Source: Mucilaginibacter glaciei
GTDB taxonomy: Bacteria > Bacteroidota > Bacteroidia > Sphingobacteriales > Sphingobacteriaceae
Direction of reading: 5' to 3'
Assembly: GCF_014773245.1 (NCBI RefSeq)
Contig: NZ_JACWMX010000005.1
Span: forward strand, 248,001-312,000
DNA length: 64,000 nucleotides
In this document: positions 25,084 through 34,992 of the stretch, piece by piece
Numbering within the stretch: the first letter of the stretch is position 1
How the letters are laid out: every line of letters starts with the position of its first letter
Notes under the pieces: generated by a model
What the model saw: only the letters and a program-made list of their open reading frames with translations
What the model was told of the DNA's origin: nothing
The model's database searches: none
Translations under genes and position numbers: made by a program

Positions 25084-28000
25084 TATTTCTTAATTATTTT
25101 ATAACCACTCTGTTTGTTATCCAGCCCCAGGTTAAGGTAATAGAAACCGTTGGCGATAGCCGACAAGTCGATTTCCAGAATGCCCGATTTGTTGGTATAC
25201 TGTTTATTATACGCCGGTTTGCCATCTGTTAAGCCGACAATATTCACGTTAATATTTTTGATGTTCAGATCGCCGATGTTGACGTACAAAACATTGCTGA
25301 ACGGGTTGGGGAACGGGGTTATCTTATCGCTCAGGTTAATCTCCCGCTCTACTATGCCCTGGCATAAATTATCGGTAGTAATGGTCATTTTATTGGTGCC
25401 GGATAATAGCGGCAAGGTAACATCATGCTGGCTGGTGGTGTATTTGGCACCGTTGAGCATGATGGTAAATGTGCTGCCGCCATCAAGCTGCAGGTTAATG
25501 TTGTTAAGCGTACGGTTCACTACCGAGTAAACCGACAAATCTTTTGGCTCTGTAATGTTAACCTGGTAGCATTGTAAAAACGTTTCGCCCTCTATGGTAA
25601 AACAAACCGAATAGTTACCCGGAGAAAGGCTGTTAATTGCCAAACTATCCGTAAAAGGCAGCGAGGTATTAAAGCCATTACCCGTAACCACTGCCGTATA
25701 TTTAAGCTTTTGCCCTGCTGTAATATGGATAGAACCATTGTTGCTACCTTTGCAGCTTACGCTTACCAAACGCAGTTTAAAGTTATCTGCCGATAGCTTT
25801 AATTGCGCGAGTACATTGGTGTATAGTGAGTAAGTAGTGTATTTATTTGCGGTAATGTTTACGTTGTAAGAACCGGTTTGGGTAGCAGTGAAGGTAGAAT
25901 CCGTAGCACCCGGTATTGGCGTACCATAGAGTGTCCATTGGTATTTATAACCAGATGACGGGCTTGCCTTCAATACAACTGAGCCTCCCTTTACGATAGT
26001 AGTTGAGCCTACCGAGGTGATTACCGGTACAGGGAATACGGTTAATTTACCTGCTACGTAGTTGAAGGAATAATTTGCTGCATCGCCGCCGCTTACAGTT
26101 ATAGGGTAAACACCAACAGCCGTGCCGGTAACTACCGTTGTTTGCGCCACCGGCTTTTTAGTAAGTATGGTGGTGTCCTGCCCGTTCACAAAGCCGTCGT
26201 ATGTAAGTGTTAAGGAAGGATTATCCTTCGCTTCGGTTTTAATAATATCATTGGCGGTAACGGTTAGTATGGCTTTGTTTACCACAAGTGGTTGCTGTAC
26301 CGGGGTAGCCGCAGTATAATTGGCGTCGCCGGCCTGGCTGGCTGTTATGGTTGTTGTGCCTGCGCCAATCAAATGTACTTTATTGTTAACAATGGTCGCT
26401 ACCGCAGCGTTGCTGCTGGTGTAGGTAATGGCTGCCAGCGTATCTGTACCGGTGGCACCGGGGTTAAAATCAGCAATGCCATAAGTTACCGGTGCCGGTG
26501 TTTTAAACGTGATGGTGCGTGTACCGATGGCCACACTTAAATTTACGGTGGTTTTAAAGATACCGCTATTATTATAGGCCGTTACCACATAGTCGGTTGT
26601 CGTAAATTTAATTGTTGGGGTACCGCTTATTACGCCTTTACCATCAATACTTAAGCCAACAGGTAGTTGAGGGCTGATGCTAAAACCGGCAACCGTAACC
26701 TTGCGGATCACACTGTTAAAGGCGTCGGCAATTAACAGGCTGCCCTGACCGTCGAACTTTAAGCCCATATTGCCTTTGTAACCGGCAAGGGTATCTAAGC
26801 CGTCGGTATATGATTTTGACGAGTTGCCGGAGAATGGCACCGTGCCGGTAGGCTTACCATTAGAATTGAATTGTAAAATAGTGTAAGCTTTGGCTGTGGA
26901 AAGGTAGATCCTGTTTAAATTATCAACAGCGATACCTATAGGTTCGTTGTAAATAGTATCTGTAATGGTTTTAACAATACCCGATGGTGTGATACCGCGA
27001 ATACATTTGTTACCCTGATCGGCCACGTAAATGTAACCGGCACTGTTTACAGCCACACTGTAGGGTGCCCTGAATGCTGCTGCCGTGCCTGTGCCATCCC
27101 GCAAACCAGGTGAACCGGAGCCAGCAAGGGTGGTGACCAAACCGGCAGGTGTTATCTTGCGGATAAGGTTATTATAGGTATCGGCAACAATTAAATTGCC
27201 GTCTTTATCTATGGCTACACTATTGGGTAAGGTAAAACTTGCTGCAGTGCCCTGGCCATTTGCGCGGCCTGCATTAAGCTGCCCGGCCAAAGTGGTCACC
27301 AGGCCTGTAGGCGTTATCTTACGGATCATGTTGTTTCCAAAATCGGCTACGTAAACGTTGCCTGCCTTATCAACCGCTATGCCTGCCGGGTAATTGAACG
27401 ATGCCGCAGCACCCTGCCCGTTGGCAGACCCCTTTGTGGGTTGCCCGGCTAAAGTGGTAACCACGCCTGTGGCAGAGATCTTCCTGATCACGTTGGCATT
27501 TGCATCGGCCACATACACATTACCGGTGGCATCGTTAGTAACGCTTAGCGGACTGGAGAATGTGGCGCCTTTAGCTACCACCGTATCTTTACTGCCATAC
27601 AGGCCGCTGCCCGCATAGGTGCTTGTGGTAGCGTAGATCTGGTTAGGTATGTCGCCGCCGTTTGACGCCGGGGTGATGGGTTTAATGGCAACATTTACCG
27701 TGAACGGTGCAATGGCACCGTAGCTGATGGCCGGGCCGTTAAGCGTGGGCTTATTAACCGTTAGCGATTGTGTTACCGGGGTAGCATCGTTATAGTTGGT
27801 GTTACCCGGCTGGCTGGCCGTTATGGTTGTAGCCCCGGGCCCGGTTACATGTATCAGGTTATCTACAATGGTTGCAACAGCTAAATTGCTGCTGGTGTAC
27901 ACAATAGTGTTAAGCGTATCGGTACTGGTAGCACCCGGCGAAAAATAATCGGCATCGCCATAGGTAACGGCGTTGAGTTTATTGAACGTTATAACTTTAG

Positions 28001-29282
28001 ATCCTTTATCCACCGTAAGGTTGATGTTGGTGGTTATAGAGCCATTATTGTTGTAGGCTGTAACCGTATAATTAGTTGCCGGTGATACGATAGTAGGGGT
28101 ACCTGTGATGCCGCCTGCTCCATCGAGGCTTAAGCCTGCCGGTAACCTTGGGGTAATGGCATAACCGTAAATCGCTACCTTACGGATCAGGCCGTTGAGC
28201 GGATCTGTTACCAGTAAGTTATTTTTACCGTCAAACTGTAAGCCCATACTGCCTTTATATTGGCTTAGGGTATCGGTGCTGTTTAAAAATGACTTGTAAT
28301 AACCGCCGGAGAATGGCATTCGGCTTAATCGACCGCCGTTTGCGTCAAACTGTAAAATGCTGAAATCATTTTCGGTAGCCAGGTACAATCTGTTTTGATC
28401 ATCTACTGTGATACTCACCGGGTTTTTATAGATCGTATCGGTAATGGTGGTTACAAAACCCGACGTACTTATTTTACGGATGCAGTTATTTGATTTATCG
28501 GCAACGTAAATATTGCCGTCACTATCGGCAGCCACGCTATAGGGCACCTGGAAAGTCGCTGTCGAAAACGAACCGTCCTTTCTGCCCTGGGCGCCGGTAC
28601 CGGCTACAGTGCTTACATCTCCCGATGGGGTTATCCTGCGGATCAGGTTGTTATAAGAATCGGCGACGATCAAGTTCCCACTTTTATCGATGTTGATACC
28701 GTATGGCAAACTAAAACGGGCTGACAGACCCGGCCCGTTATCTTTACCGCTGTTGATATTACCTGCAAAGGTGGTTACCGCACCTGCGGGTGTAATTTTA
28801 CGGATCATATTATTGCCAAAATCGGCTACAAATACGTTACCTGCCTTATCACACACGATACCCGTAGGGTAATTGAACCTGGCTGCGGTATCCTGGCCAT
28901 TTTTAGCCCCGGCCTTGGTATTCCCTGCAAACGTGCTTACTAAACCTGCTGCCGAAATTTTTCTGATCAGGTTTAAGTTGGCGTCGGCCACGTACAAGTT
29001 ACCATTGCCATCGTACGCCACGTTGATAGGGCTGGCGAAGTTGGCAAATGCGGCTACCGTATCTTTATATCCATACTGGCCGCTACCGGCAATAGTGCTT
29101 GCTTTAGAATATACGTCGGCAGGTATGGCGCCACCGGTCGAGGTTGGTTTGATGGTGCTGGTGGCAACGCCTACTGTTAATTTTTGAGGGGAGGTGTATC
29201 CAATTTTTGGAGCTTGCGCATAGCTGTTCCCGGCAAACAGCATTGAGATCAATAAAAAACACGCAAAGTAAAGTTTAACCAT
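25083..29282 (-). CDS. Giant NHL-repeat protein with type IX sorting domain
   Basis: 1399 residues with a signal peptide (ending SYAQ). Two similar halves, about 40-515 and 530-1005, each hold five or six NHL beta-propeller repeats (for example NLYVADANLNLIRKIS, VADFGNNMIRKITPAG), a putative-Ig segment (LPAGLSLDGAGGITGTPT) and a beta domain ending TTITASQPGNTNYN. An MBG-type module follows (LTVTANDIIKTEAKDNPSL), then Ig-like stretches, and a C-terminal type IX sorting domain (PFPNPFSNVLYV, GFYYLNLGLDNKQSGYKIIKK). So it is secreted through the PorV system and displayed at the surface. Function is unknown; binding of a glycan or other ligand is plausible. Confidence 0.9.
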   Translation of the reverse strand: MVKLYFACFLLISMLFAGNSYAQAPKIGYTSPQKLTVGVATSTIKPTSTGGAIPADVYSKASTIAGSGQYGYKDTVAAFANFASPINVAYDGNGNLYVADANLNLIRKISAAGLVSTFAGNTKAGAKNGQDTAARFNYPTGIVCDKAGNVFVADFGNNMIRKITPAGAVTTFAGNINSGKDNGPGLSARFSLPYGINIDKSGNLIVADSYNNLIRRITPSGDVSTVAGTGAQGRKDGSFSTATFQVPYSVAADSDGNIYVADKSNNCIRKISTSGFVTTITDTIYKNPVSITVDDQNRLYLATENDFSILQFDANGGRLSRMPFSGGYYKSFLNSTDTLSQYKGSMGLQFDGKNNLLVTDPLNGLIRKVAIYGYAITPRLPAGLSLDGAGGITGTPTIVSPATNYTVTAYNNNGSITTNINLTVDKGSKVITFNKLNAVTYGDADYFSPGATSTDTLNTIVYTSSNLAVATIVDNLIHVTGPGATTITASQPGNTNYNDATPVTQSLTVNKPTLNGPAISYGAIAPFTVNVAIKPITPASNGGDIPNQIYATTSTYAGSGLYGSKDTVVAKGATFSSPLSVTNDATGNVYVADANANVIRKISATGVVTTLAGQPTKGSANGQGAAASFNYPAGIAVDKAGNVYVADFGNNMIRKITPTGLVTTLAGQLNAGRANGQGTAASFTLPNSVAIDKDGNLIVADTYNNLIRKITPAGLVTTLAGSGSPGLRDGTGTAAAFRAPYSVAVNSAGYIYVADQGNKCIRGITPSGIVKTITDTIYNEPIGIAVDNLNRIYLSTAKAYTILQFNSNGKPTGTVPFSGNSSKSYTDGLDTLAGYKGNMGLKFDGQGSLLIADAFNSVIRKVTVAGFSISPQLPVGLSIDGKGVISGTPTIKFTTTDYVVTAYNNSGIFKTTVNLSVAIGTRTITFKTPAPVTYGIADFNPGATGTDTLAAITYTSSNAAVATIVNNKVHLIGAGTTTITASQAGDANYTAATPVQQPLVVNKAILTVTANDIIKTEAKDNPSLTLTYDGFVNGQDTTILTKKPVAQTTVVTGTAVGVYPITVSGGDAANYSFNYVAGKLTVFPVPVITSVGSTTIVKGGSVVLKASPSSGYKYQWTLYGTPIPGATDSTFTATQTGSYNVNITANKYTTYSLYTNVLAQLKLSADNFKLRLVSVSCKGSNNGSIHITAGQKLKYTAVVTGNGFNTSLPFTDSLAINSLSPGNYSVCFTIEGETFLQCYQVNITEPKDLSVYSVVNRTLNNINLQLDGGSTFTIMLNGAKYTTSQHDVTLPLLSGTNKMTITTDNLCQGIVEREINLSDKITPFPNPFSNVLYVNIGDLNIKNINVNIVGLTDGKPAYNKQYTNKSGILEIDLSAIANGFYYLNLGLDNKQSGYKIIKK

Positions 29283-29314
29283 GTAATTGATTTAGTGTGT
29301 CAATAATAGCGTTT

Positions 29315-29351
29315 GAAAATAATAATATTTATTGGAAATATTATTATTTTC
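29315..29351. promoter_or_regulatory. AT-rich perfect hairpin upstream of the NHL gene
   Basis: gaaaataataatatt and aatattattattttc form a 15-bp perfect stem with a 7-nt loop. It is 33 nt upstream of the NHL start and 77 nt past the AI-2E gene stop. No T run on either side argues against a simple terminator; a 5'-UTR or protein-binding site is possible. Confidence 0.6.
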
Positions 29352-29427
29352 AGAGGTAATGTGCTAATAATTAGCCACAAACCAACGATATTTTCTTTAC
29401 ACTAAAACTTATAACTAATACTACAGT

Positions 29428-30528
29428 TTAATTACTTTTTGAAAATAAATTGGTGATGAAGTTGCGTTCCTTCTTATCTTTCTTTTTCTCTTTAGGCGGG
29501 CCTATCAAAAAGCCAATATCATTTAACGGCGGGGCATTGTCGCAAATTATTTTGAAAATGCCTAACAGCGGTACGGCCAGTATCATGCCGGGGATGCCCC
29601 AAACAGCCTCGCCTACTACGATGATCAGGATGGTGAACAATGGGTTTATATTGAGCCTGTCGCCCACCACTAAAGGCTCCAGCAGGTAGGTTTGTATCAG
29701 TTGTACACAGCCGTAGGTTATAATTACGCCAATGACTACTTTGGTATCGCCGCTTTGCGCAAGCGCCATTAAAACAGTAATGGATGTACCGGTGATGTTA
29801 CCTGCAAACGGAACCAGTTCTAATATACCGCACAACACGGCAAAGAAAAGGGCGTTCTTAACGCCTACAATACTAAAGCCAATGCCGTACATTACCCATA
29901 GCATCACGATCATGAGGCCTAAACCACCCAAATATTGCTGGGTAACTTTACCCGCATTTTGTAATACCTCGCGCGTAGTGTCCCGATCTTCTGGTTTGAA
30001 CAGGCGCAGGAGGAATTGCTTAAAATGCCCGCGGAAAAAAATGAACAGAAAGGTATAAACCAGAACCAAAATAGCATCGACCATAATGCCTGCCAATGAA
30101 CCAACCAGGCCGGTTACGATGCCAGCTACCTGGCCCATACCGCTGCTTTGCTGCTCTTTGATTATTTTTTGCTGCTCTTGCGCAGAGATGCCGAAATGCT
30201 GCTTTACGTAAGTTTTAAGCCCCCCTAAAATACTATTGAACCTTTCTTCGATCTTCGACAGATCTTCTACCAGATCACTTACCTGGTATTGTAATAAAGT
30301 GATTATCCCGCCCACCAATAGCAGGAGTGCCACTACACTTAATGCTGACGATACCCCGTTACCTAAACCCCGCCCCTGCAGCCAACGGCAAAAAGGTAAT
30401 AGTAACATAGCCAATATAAGGCCAAACGTTAAGGGGATTAATACGGCCCTGCCAAAAAATAGCACGACAAAAACTAATACAAAAAGGGCAAGGATGCGAA
30501 GCGTTTGATTGAGGTAGCTTATACTCAT
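29428..30528 (-). CDS. AI-2E family membrane transporter
   Basis: 366 residues. The family pattern is clear: N-terminal helices (ILALFVLVFVVLFFGRAVLIP, LIPLTFGLILAMLLLPF), a long amphipathic section with coiled-coil tendency at about 90-130, and a helical core with GLGLMIVMLWVMYG, LELVPFAGNITGTSI and the C-terminal GEAVWGIPGMILAVPLLGI. Members are trimeric or pentameric membrane proteins with reported roles in AI-2 or ion transport; the substrate here is unknown. The tail is rich in Lys (PPKEKKKDKKERNF). Confidence 0.92.
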   Translation of the reverse strand: MSISYLNQTLRILALFVLVFVVLFFGRAVLIPLTFGLILAMLLLPFCRWLQGRGLGNGVSSALSVVALLLLVGGIITLLQYQVSDLVEDLSKIEERFNSILGGLKTYVKQHFGISAQEQQKIIKEQQSSGMGQVAGIVTGLVGSLAGIMVDAILVLVYTFLFIFFRGHFKQFLLRLFKPEDRDTTREVLQNAGKVTQQYLGGLGLMIVMLWVMYGIGFSIVGVKNALFFAVLCGILELVPFAGNITGTSITVLMALAQSGDTKVVIGVIITYGCVQLIQTYLLEPLVVGDRLNINPLFTILIIVVGEAVWGIPGMILAVPLLGIFKIICDNAPPLNDIGFLIGPPKEKKKDKKERNFITNLFSKSN

Positions 30529-30592
30529 GAAGAAAGGTTTAGACAGGGTACATAACGATTAAGCCATGTACCCTGTAATTCAAGGTTGATGA

Positions 30593-30835
30593 TTATCCTA
30601 AGATGCGCTTCCTGATATAATCGATGGCAGAGTCTGCCAGGTCATCACCGGAAGTTTGTGCCCAGCTACCGTCAGGCTGAACGGTTAGTACTGCGTTGGT
30701 CTTGTCTTCGATACATACAGTTACCTTATCTTGTTCTTTCACTACGGTGCAGGGCACTTCACGGCCCGAGTAGTGCAGCTGAAATTCGTATTTTCCATCT
30801 TTTTCAGCTGGTGTGGTGTCGTTTTGGTCTTTCAT
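30593..30835 (-). CDS. Conserved-looking 80-residue protein
   Basis: 80 residues, mixed beta-strand and a C-terminal helix (DDLADSAIDYIRKRILG). No signal peptide or membrane helix. The acidic N-terminal tail (MKDQNDTTPAEKD) precedes a short beta unit (YEFQLHYSGREVPCTVV, VTVCIEDKTNAVLTVQPDG). Codon use looks like its neighbours. It has an ATG start and sits alone between the AI-2E gene and the glycan operon. I do not recognise the family. Confidence 0.65.
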   Translation of the reverse strand: MKDQNDTTPAEKDGKYEFQLHYSGREVPCTVVKEQDKVTVCIEDKTNAVLTVQPDGSWAQTSGDDLADSAIDYIRKRILG

Positions 30836-30885
30836 GGTTTAGTTTTTTAGGTTAACACCAAAAAACAAAGCAATGTTTCATGAAC

Positions 30886-30921
30886 AAAAAAAGAGAAAGC
30901 TTTTGGCTCTCTCTTTTTTAC
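30886..30921 (-). terminator. Terminator region of the glycan operon
   Basis: aaaaaagaga and tctctttttt form a 10-bp stem (minus-strand direction ends in T). It lies ~160 nt past the glycosyltransferase stop at 31083. The 160-nt gap in between contains no gene. Confidence 0.65.
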
Positions 30922-31082
30922 ATTTTTTTACTGACCTTATTAAATCATAAAGAACGCGGTGAGTGTTAGGACTGATTTTAACAATTAACCAAATATAATA
31001 TCTGATTGTTAAACTCTTAATAAACAGGCGCCTATACTTATTAACATAGGCATTAATCTGATGGATAAATGTTAACAAGTGC

Positions 31083-32000
31083 TTATTTACTGCTCAAATA
31101 CTTTATCCGTAACTGTTTTACCAGGCGGATGCCACGTTGTAATAATGTGCCCTTTCGGTTTTTAAGGAAATGTTTAATGGCCAGGTAGGCCTGTACATTT
31201 TCCTGCACCTGTGCCGGGAATTTTGTTACGGGCTTATCGGCTACCTGAACCCGGTACATGTGCTCGATGTTGGAATGAACGCCAGAGCCATCATGCCCGA
31301 TGTTGTGGATAAGCGAATGCGACGGGTTAAGCGTTTGCCCGCCCTTTAAAAAAATGGATGCATACCACCTAATGGCCCACGAATTATTTTTGCCTGCTTT
31401 AAAGCCCTGCATCTGTTTCCAGAAATTCATGGTATGGTCTATAGAAAACTGTTTGATCTTCTGCTCATCAAACTGTGCCATCAGTTTATCAATATCCGGC
31501 TCGAAGTTTTTCCATGAACTTGCCCAGGTGGCCCATCCCCAGCTAAAGGCCGCACGAAAAAAGAAGGTTTCGGGCAGTGTTTTATCGGCCAGATCAAACA
31601 TATAGGCGCCAATGTGCATTACCTGCTCTTCATCGGCGTATCGTGTTAGCGCATCGTTAAAGAAGCGGAGCGTGTAAGGGGAGGAGATCAGATCGTCCTC
31701 AAATACAATTACCTTTCCGTAAGTGTTGGTGAGTTGGCTAACCCCGGCAATGATAGAATTGGCCAGCCCCAAATTCTGATCCCTGGCAATAATCTTTACA
31801 GATCTGAAGCCCGTTACATCGCTGATGATCTGCCGTACCTCATCAACCGCCGCCCTGTCGTTGTCCGTCCGCACCCCATCGGAAAAAATAAACAAGTCGG
31901 ACAAATCAGCCAGTTCATTTTTTTGCAAATAGCTTATCGTTTGGCGGGTATGATCGGGCCGGTTATAAACGAAAAGGGCTATGGGAGCGAGAGGGGTCAA
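31083..32000 (-). CDS. Glycosyltransferase (GT-A fold)
   Basis: 305 residues from a TTG directly after an in-frame TAA, the only possible start. The N-terminus MTPLAPIALFVYNRPDHTRQT is a nucleotide-sugar-transferase opening with a Rossmann-like strand. YGKVIVFEDDLISSP carries the acidic EDD metal-binding motif, equivalent to DXD. Next comes FFRAAFSWGWATWASSW, which is typical of GNT-I-like bacterial transferases. The C-terminus is basic. Last gene of a polysaccharide operon with a flippase and two methyltransferases, so it likely adds a sugar to a surface glycan. The sugar is unknown. Confidence 0.88.
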   Translation of the reverse strand: MTPLAPIALFVYNRPDHTRQTISYLQKNELADLSDLFIFSDGVRTDNDRAAVDEVRQIISDVTGFRSVKIIARDQNLGLANSIIAGVSQLTNTYGKVIVFEDDLISSPYTLRFFNDALTRYADEEQVMHIGAYMFDLADKTLPETFFFRAAFSWGWATWASSWKNFEPDIDKLMAQFDEQKIKQFSIDHTMNFWKQMQGFKAGKNNSWAIRWYASIFLKGGQTLNPSHSLIHNIGHDGSGVHSNIEHMYRVQVADKPVTKFPAQVQENVQAYLAIKHFLKNRKGTLLQRGIRLVKQLRIKYLSSK

Positions 32001-32057
32001 TTAACGATTGGGTGAATGAGTGAATATTTTAACACAGCGAACATGTGTTGGTTAACC

Positions 32058-32831
32058 TTAAAATATATCTGCCTGTTTATCGGTTTTGCTGCAAAGTACC
32101 GTGTAGGCGTTGGCCAGTTTCTCGTGCCATTTTTTACCGCCTGCTTTGGCTACGGTGGTTTTGGCAAAATACTCCAGCGCTATCTTCATGCCGGTAACAA
32201 AGCCTTTTGGCTTTTTTTGATTGATGTAGGTATTAAACAGCGTAACCTCGGGTTCTATCATCGAGGTAAGATCTTTTACTACCTCAAATCCCTCGGTTTG
32301 TAACAAGTATCTTAACGATGTTGGCGTGTAAACGTTAATGTGCCCATAGGCCAAAAAGTGCCTGATGCGCTTATCCACCCCCGGTTTATAGTCGATGGGT
32401 ACTTCTATCACAAAACTGCGGCTTACGCGCTTTATCTCGCGCAGCAGCAGGCGTTCATGCTCTACATGCTCCAATACATGCGACAGGATAATGAGGTCGA
32501 AACTATCATCGGCAAAGGGAAGCTTGTAACCGTCAAACTCCTGCACCAGGGTAAGCCCCTTTATCTCGCGCGATTTGATGTGCTTTACCCCGCTATCACT
32601 GATCTCTACCGCCTGATATTCGGGCGCAAAGTTCCAGTCGGAAAGGTACTTCAAAATACTACCATCGCCTGCGCCAACTTCTAAAACCTTTTTAAAGCTT
32701 TGGCCTTTACACACATCAACAATATGCTGTGCTTTGTATTTGGCACCCAGCATGCGCCAGGCTTCGTCATGCTTCTGGTAAAATTCATCGTACGCGGTTT
32801 TTACATTGCCGCTTAGTTTTTGTTGTGCCAT
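32058..32831 (-). CDS. SAM-dependent methyltransferase
   Basis: 257 residues. Class I Rossmann fold with motif I VLEVGAGDGSILKYL (about 50-64), motif II region YQAVEISDSGVKHI, and DSFDLIILSHVLEHVEHERLL (motif IV/post), typical of Methyltransf_11. No membrane segment. It starts 3 nt after the upstream methyltransferase stop and precedes the glycosyltransferase by 57 nt. Methylation of a sugar in the surface glycan is a reasonable inference. Confidence 0.9.
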   Translation of the reverse strand: MAQQKLSGNVKTAYDEFYQKHDEAWRMLGAKYKAQHIVDVCKGQSFKKVLEVGAGDGSILKYLSDWNFAPEYQAVEISDSGVKHIKSREIKGLTLVQEFDGYKLPFADDSFDLIILSHVLEHVEHERLLLREIKRVSRSFVIEVPIDYKPGVDKRIRHFLAYGHINVYTPTSLRYLLQTEGFEVVKDLTSMIEPEVTLFNTYINQKKPKGFVTGMKIALEYFAKTTVAKAGGKKWHEKLANAYTVLCSKTDKQADIF

Positions 32832-32834
32832 AAC

Positions 32835-33488
32835 TTAAATACCCAGGCAGTTTGCAGGTTTATAGAATACCGATGTTGATTTACGATAAAACAGCCCCGG
32901 CGATATACCGCTGAACGGTAAATGCTTAAATCCCTTTGCTACCAGGAAATCAACCCCTTCTTTATAATCGGCTCGTTCAGAATCGTCCAGTACTACTACG
33001 CCTGTTTCGCTCAATGCGTCGACTGCTTGCTTGCAGCAGTTCACACGGTCGCGGCCATCTACAATAATGATGTCGAACTTCTCCTGTAGTTTACCGGGCA
33101 TCTGGCAGTAATCGCCGCCGCGTACCAGTTCGGTATAGATCAGTTCGGAGTTCTCGGGCTTTTTACCGGATTGCTCTATTTTATCAAACCACTCTTTATC
33201 ATGCTCCACAGATACTACCACCCCTGCGTATTTGGCGTAGAAATAAGTAGAATTGCCCGAGCCGAATTCAAAAACGGTATGCGCCTTATTAAGACGGTCT
33301 TTTATAAAATCGATAAAAGAATAGGTAACCCAGGGGATAGGGTTGCCATCACGATCTACCGGTGATTTGCTGTCAAAGGCCTTAAACCAGCCGATATCAT
33401 CCAGATAGCCCTTACTGTTAAAAGACAACAGCGAGCGCAAGTGCGCCGGATTAGTTAATACCTGCAAAAGTGACGAAAATGTACTCAA
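32835..33488 (-). CDS. SAM-dependent methyltransferase of the glycan operon
   Basis: 217 residues from a TTG that overlaps the flippase stop (TTGA), showing translational coupling. HTVFEFGSGNSTYFYAKYA gives the glycine-rich SAM loop, VVSVEHDKEWFDKI the acidic strand-2 end, and FDIIIVDGRDRVNCCKQAV the strand-4 motif. Similar proteins are found in polysaccharide clusters. The target is not known. Lacks a DNA- or rRNA-binding domain. Confidence 0.82.
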   Translation of the reverse strand: MSTFSSLLQVLTNPAHLRSLLSFNSKGYLDDIGWFKAFDSKSPVDRDGNPIPWVTYSFIDFIKDRLNKAHTVFEFGSGNSTYFYAKYAGVVVSVEHDKEWFDKIEQSGKKPENSELIYTELVRGGDYCQMPGKLQEKFDIIIVDGRDRVNCCKQAVDALSETGVVVLDDSERADYKEGVDFLVAKGFKHLPFSGISPGLFYRKSTSVFYKPANCLGI

Positions 33489-34804
33489 CGCTTTATGATT
33501 TTTTTAAACAGTGAAATTAAGAATAATGATTTTAACATCATCACGCCTTGGTTGCTAACTTTAGGAATAAATAAAACAAAAAATGCCGAGCTGGCATAGG
33601 CCACCAGGGTAGCAATCGCCGCGCCCATCATGCCCATTTTAGGGATTAGGATGAGGTTTAGGCCGATATTTACGATTGCCCCAAAGCCCGTACGCAAAAA
33701 GGTAAGTTTGGTGTAGCCTTCGGCGATTAAGTACTGGCTGTTGGCCGCCCCTAAAAATACAAACACGCCCGACCAGATATGTACCGATAGCGTTGGCGCG
33801 GCGTAGTAAAACTCAGGAGTGTATAAAATTTTATAGATAAGCGGTGCCGCAAATGCTACTACGATGGCGGCCGGCAGGCTCAGGTACACCATCAGATCAT
33901 ACAAATTCTGGATGCGCTTTTTATAGCGTTCGGTATCGTCCCTGCGGGCATTCAGTATAGCCGGGAAAAGTGTAGTGACAATAACGGTTGGGATAAAGTT
34001 CCAGGCCTCGCTTAAGGTAGCTACTGTGGCATAAGCTCCCGCCTCTTTTGTACCCGATATATTCTGGATCATCAGCTGGTCTATCTTCATATACAACGAA
34101 ACCATTATACCCGAGATAATGAGCGGCCACGAATAGGTAAGCAGCTTTTTAGCCAGTTGTCCATTATAAGCCCAGTTGAATATGTTGCGCCCCTTACGCT
34201 GATAGGTTAAGTAATAACCCAGGGCCAGTAATATAAAATCTAAAGCGTAGGCGTAAACAAAGGCGATCAAAGGCATTTGGAGATAAATGAGCACCAATTT
34301 AATTGCCGCCGATAACAGGTTGCCCGTTACCTGTACCTGCATAATGTATTTGGATTGCACCTCCGACTGGAAGTACGAGTCGATCACATTGAATGCCTGT
34401 ACAATGCCTATTACCGAAAATATGAGTACGTAGATGTATGGTGTACCCTTAGCCGGATAAAACTGGTAAGCCAACCATACCAGCGGGATACAGGCAATGC
34501 CGCCTGCCACCTTCATCCAAAAAGATGTGCCTAAAATGCTATCGCGGTTTTTGGGGAACTGGTGCAGCTCTTTCACGATGAACTGATCTAACCCGAGGGT
34601 GGCGAAGGCCGAAAAAAGATAAATATAGGTGATCCCCCCGGTGATGATACCCAGCTTATCCTTACTTAAGTACCGCGCAACGGCAATGCTAACCAGCATT
34701 TTAATGAGCAGGCTACCTACTTTGCCCACAAAAGACATCCCCGTATTTTTAAAATACTTTTCTAAGGCCTGCTGGTCAAATCCTGGGATGGTGGGAATAC
34801 GCAT
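33485..34804 (-). CDS. Wzx-like polysaccharide flippase
   Basis: 439 residues from the ATG at 34804 (MRIPTIPGFDQQ); a 24-residue upstream extension has no family-like character. About 12 membrane helices spread through the protein. Typical MOP/PST-family segments are seen: KNTGMSFVGKVGSLLIKMLVSI, ARYLSKDKLGIITG, and GIMVSLYMKIDQLMI. It moves lipid-linked oligosaccharide units across the inner membrane. A CAAAGATA (TATCTTTG on the coding strand) promoter box lies 10 nt before the start. First gene of the four-gene operon. Confidence 0.9.
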   Translation of the reverse strand: MRIPTIPGFDQQALEKYFKNTGMSFVGKVGSLLIKMLVSIAVARYLSKDKLGIITGGITYIYLFSAFATLGLDQFIVKELHQFPKNRDSILGTSFWMKVAGGIACIPLVWLAYQFYPAKGTPYIYVLIFSVIGIVQAFNVIDSYFQSEVQSKYIMQVQVTGNLLSAAIKLVLIYLQMPLIAFVYAYALDFILLALGYYLTYQRKGRNIFNWAYNGQLAKKLLTYSWPLIISGIMVSLYMKIDQLMIQNISGTKEAGAYATVATLSEAWNFIPTVIVTTLFPAILNARRDDTERYKKRIQNLYDLMVYLSLPAAIVVAFAAPLIYKILYTPEFYYAAPTLSVHIWSGVFVFLGAANSQYLIAEGYTKLTFLRTGFGAIVNIGLNLILIPKMGMMGAAIATLVAYASSAFFVLFIPKVSNQGVMMLKSLFLISLFKKIIKR

Positions 34805-34888
34805 GATTATTTGCAAAGATAGTAGAAATAAAATGTGAGAGAAGAGGAGCGGGGAGCGGGGTTGGAGGTGTGGCAACGGGCAATTGTC

Positions 34889-34979
34889 TGAACCTTGATT
34901 TATAGGATTAACTGATTTCCTTGATTCCTTTTACAATTTCAAATCGTGGTAATCCTAAAATCAAGAAAATCATGGTTCA
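34889..34979. repeat. CTGAACC-type palindromic repeat
   Basis: ctgaaccttgatttatagga at the left pairs with the complement of aatcctaaaatcaagaaaatc ending atggttcag. A relative with gtctgaatca ends is at 55214-55379. Confidence 0.65.
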
Positions 34980-34992
34980 GAAAAAAGTGTTC

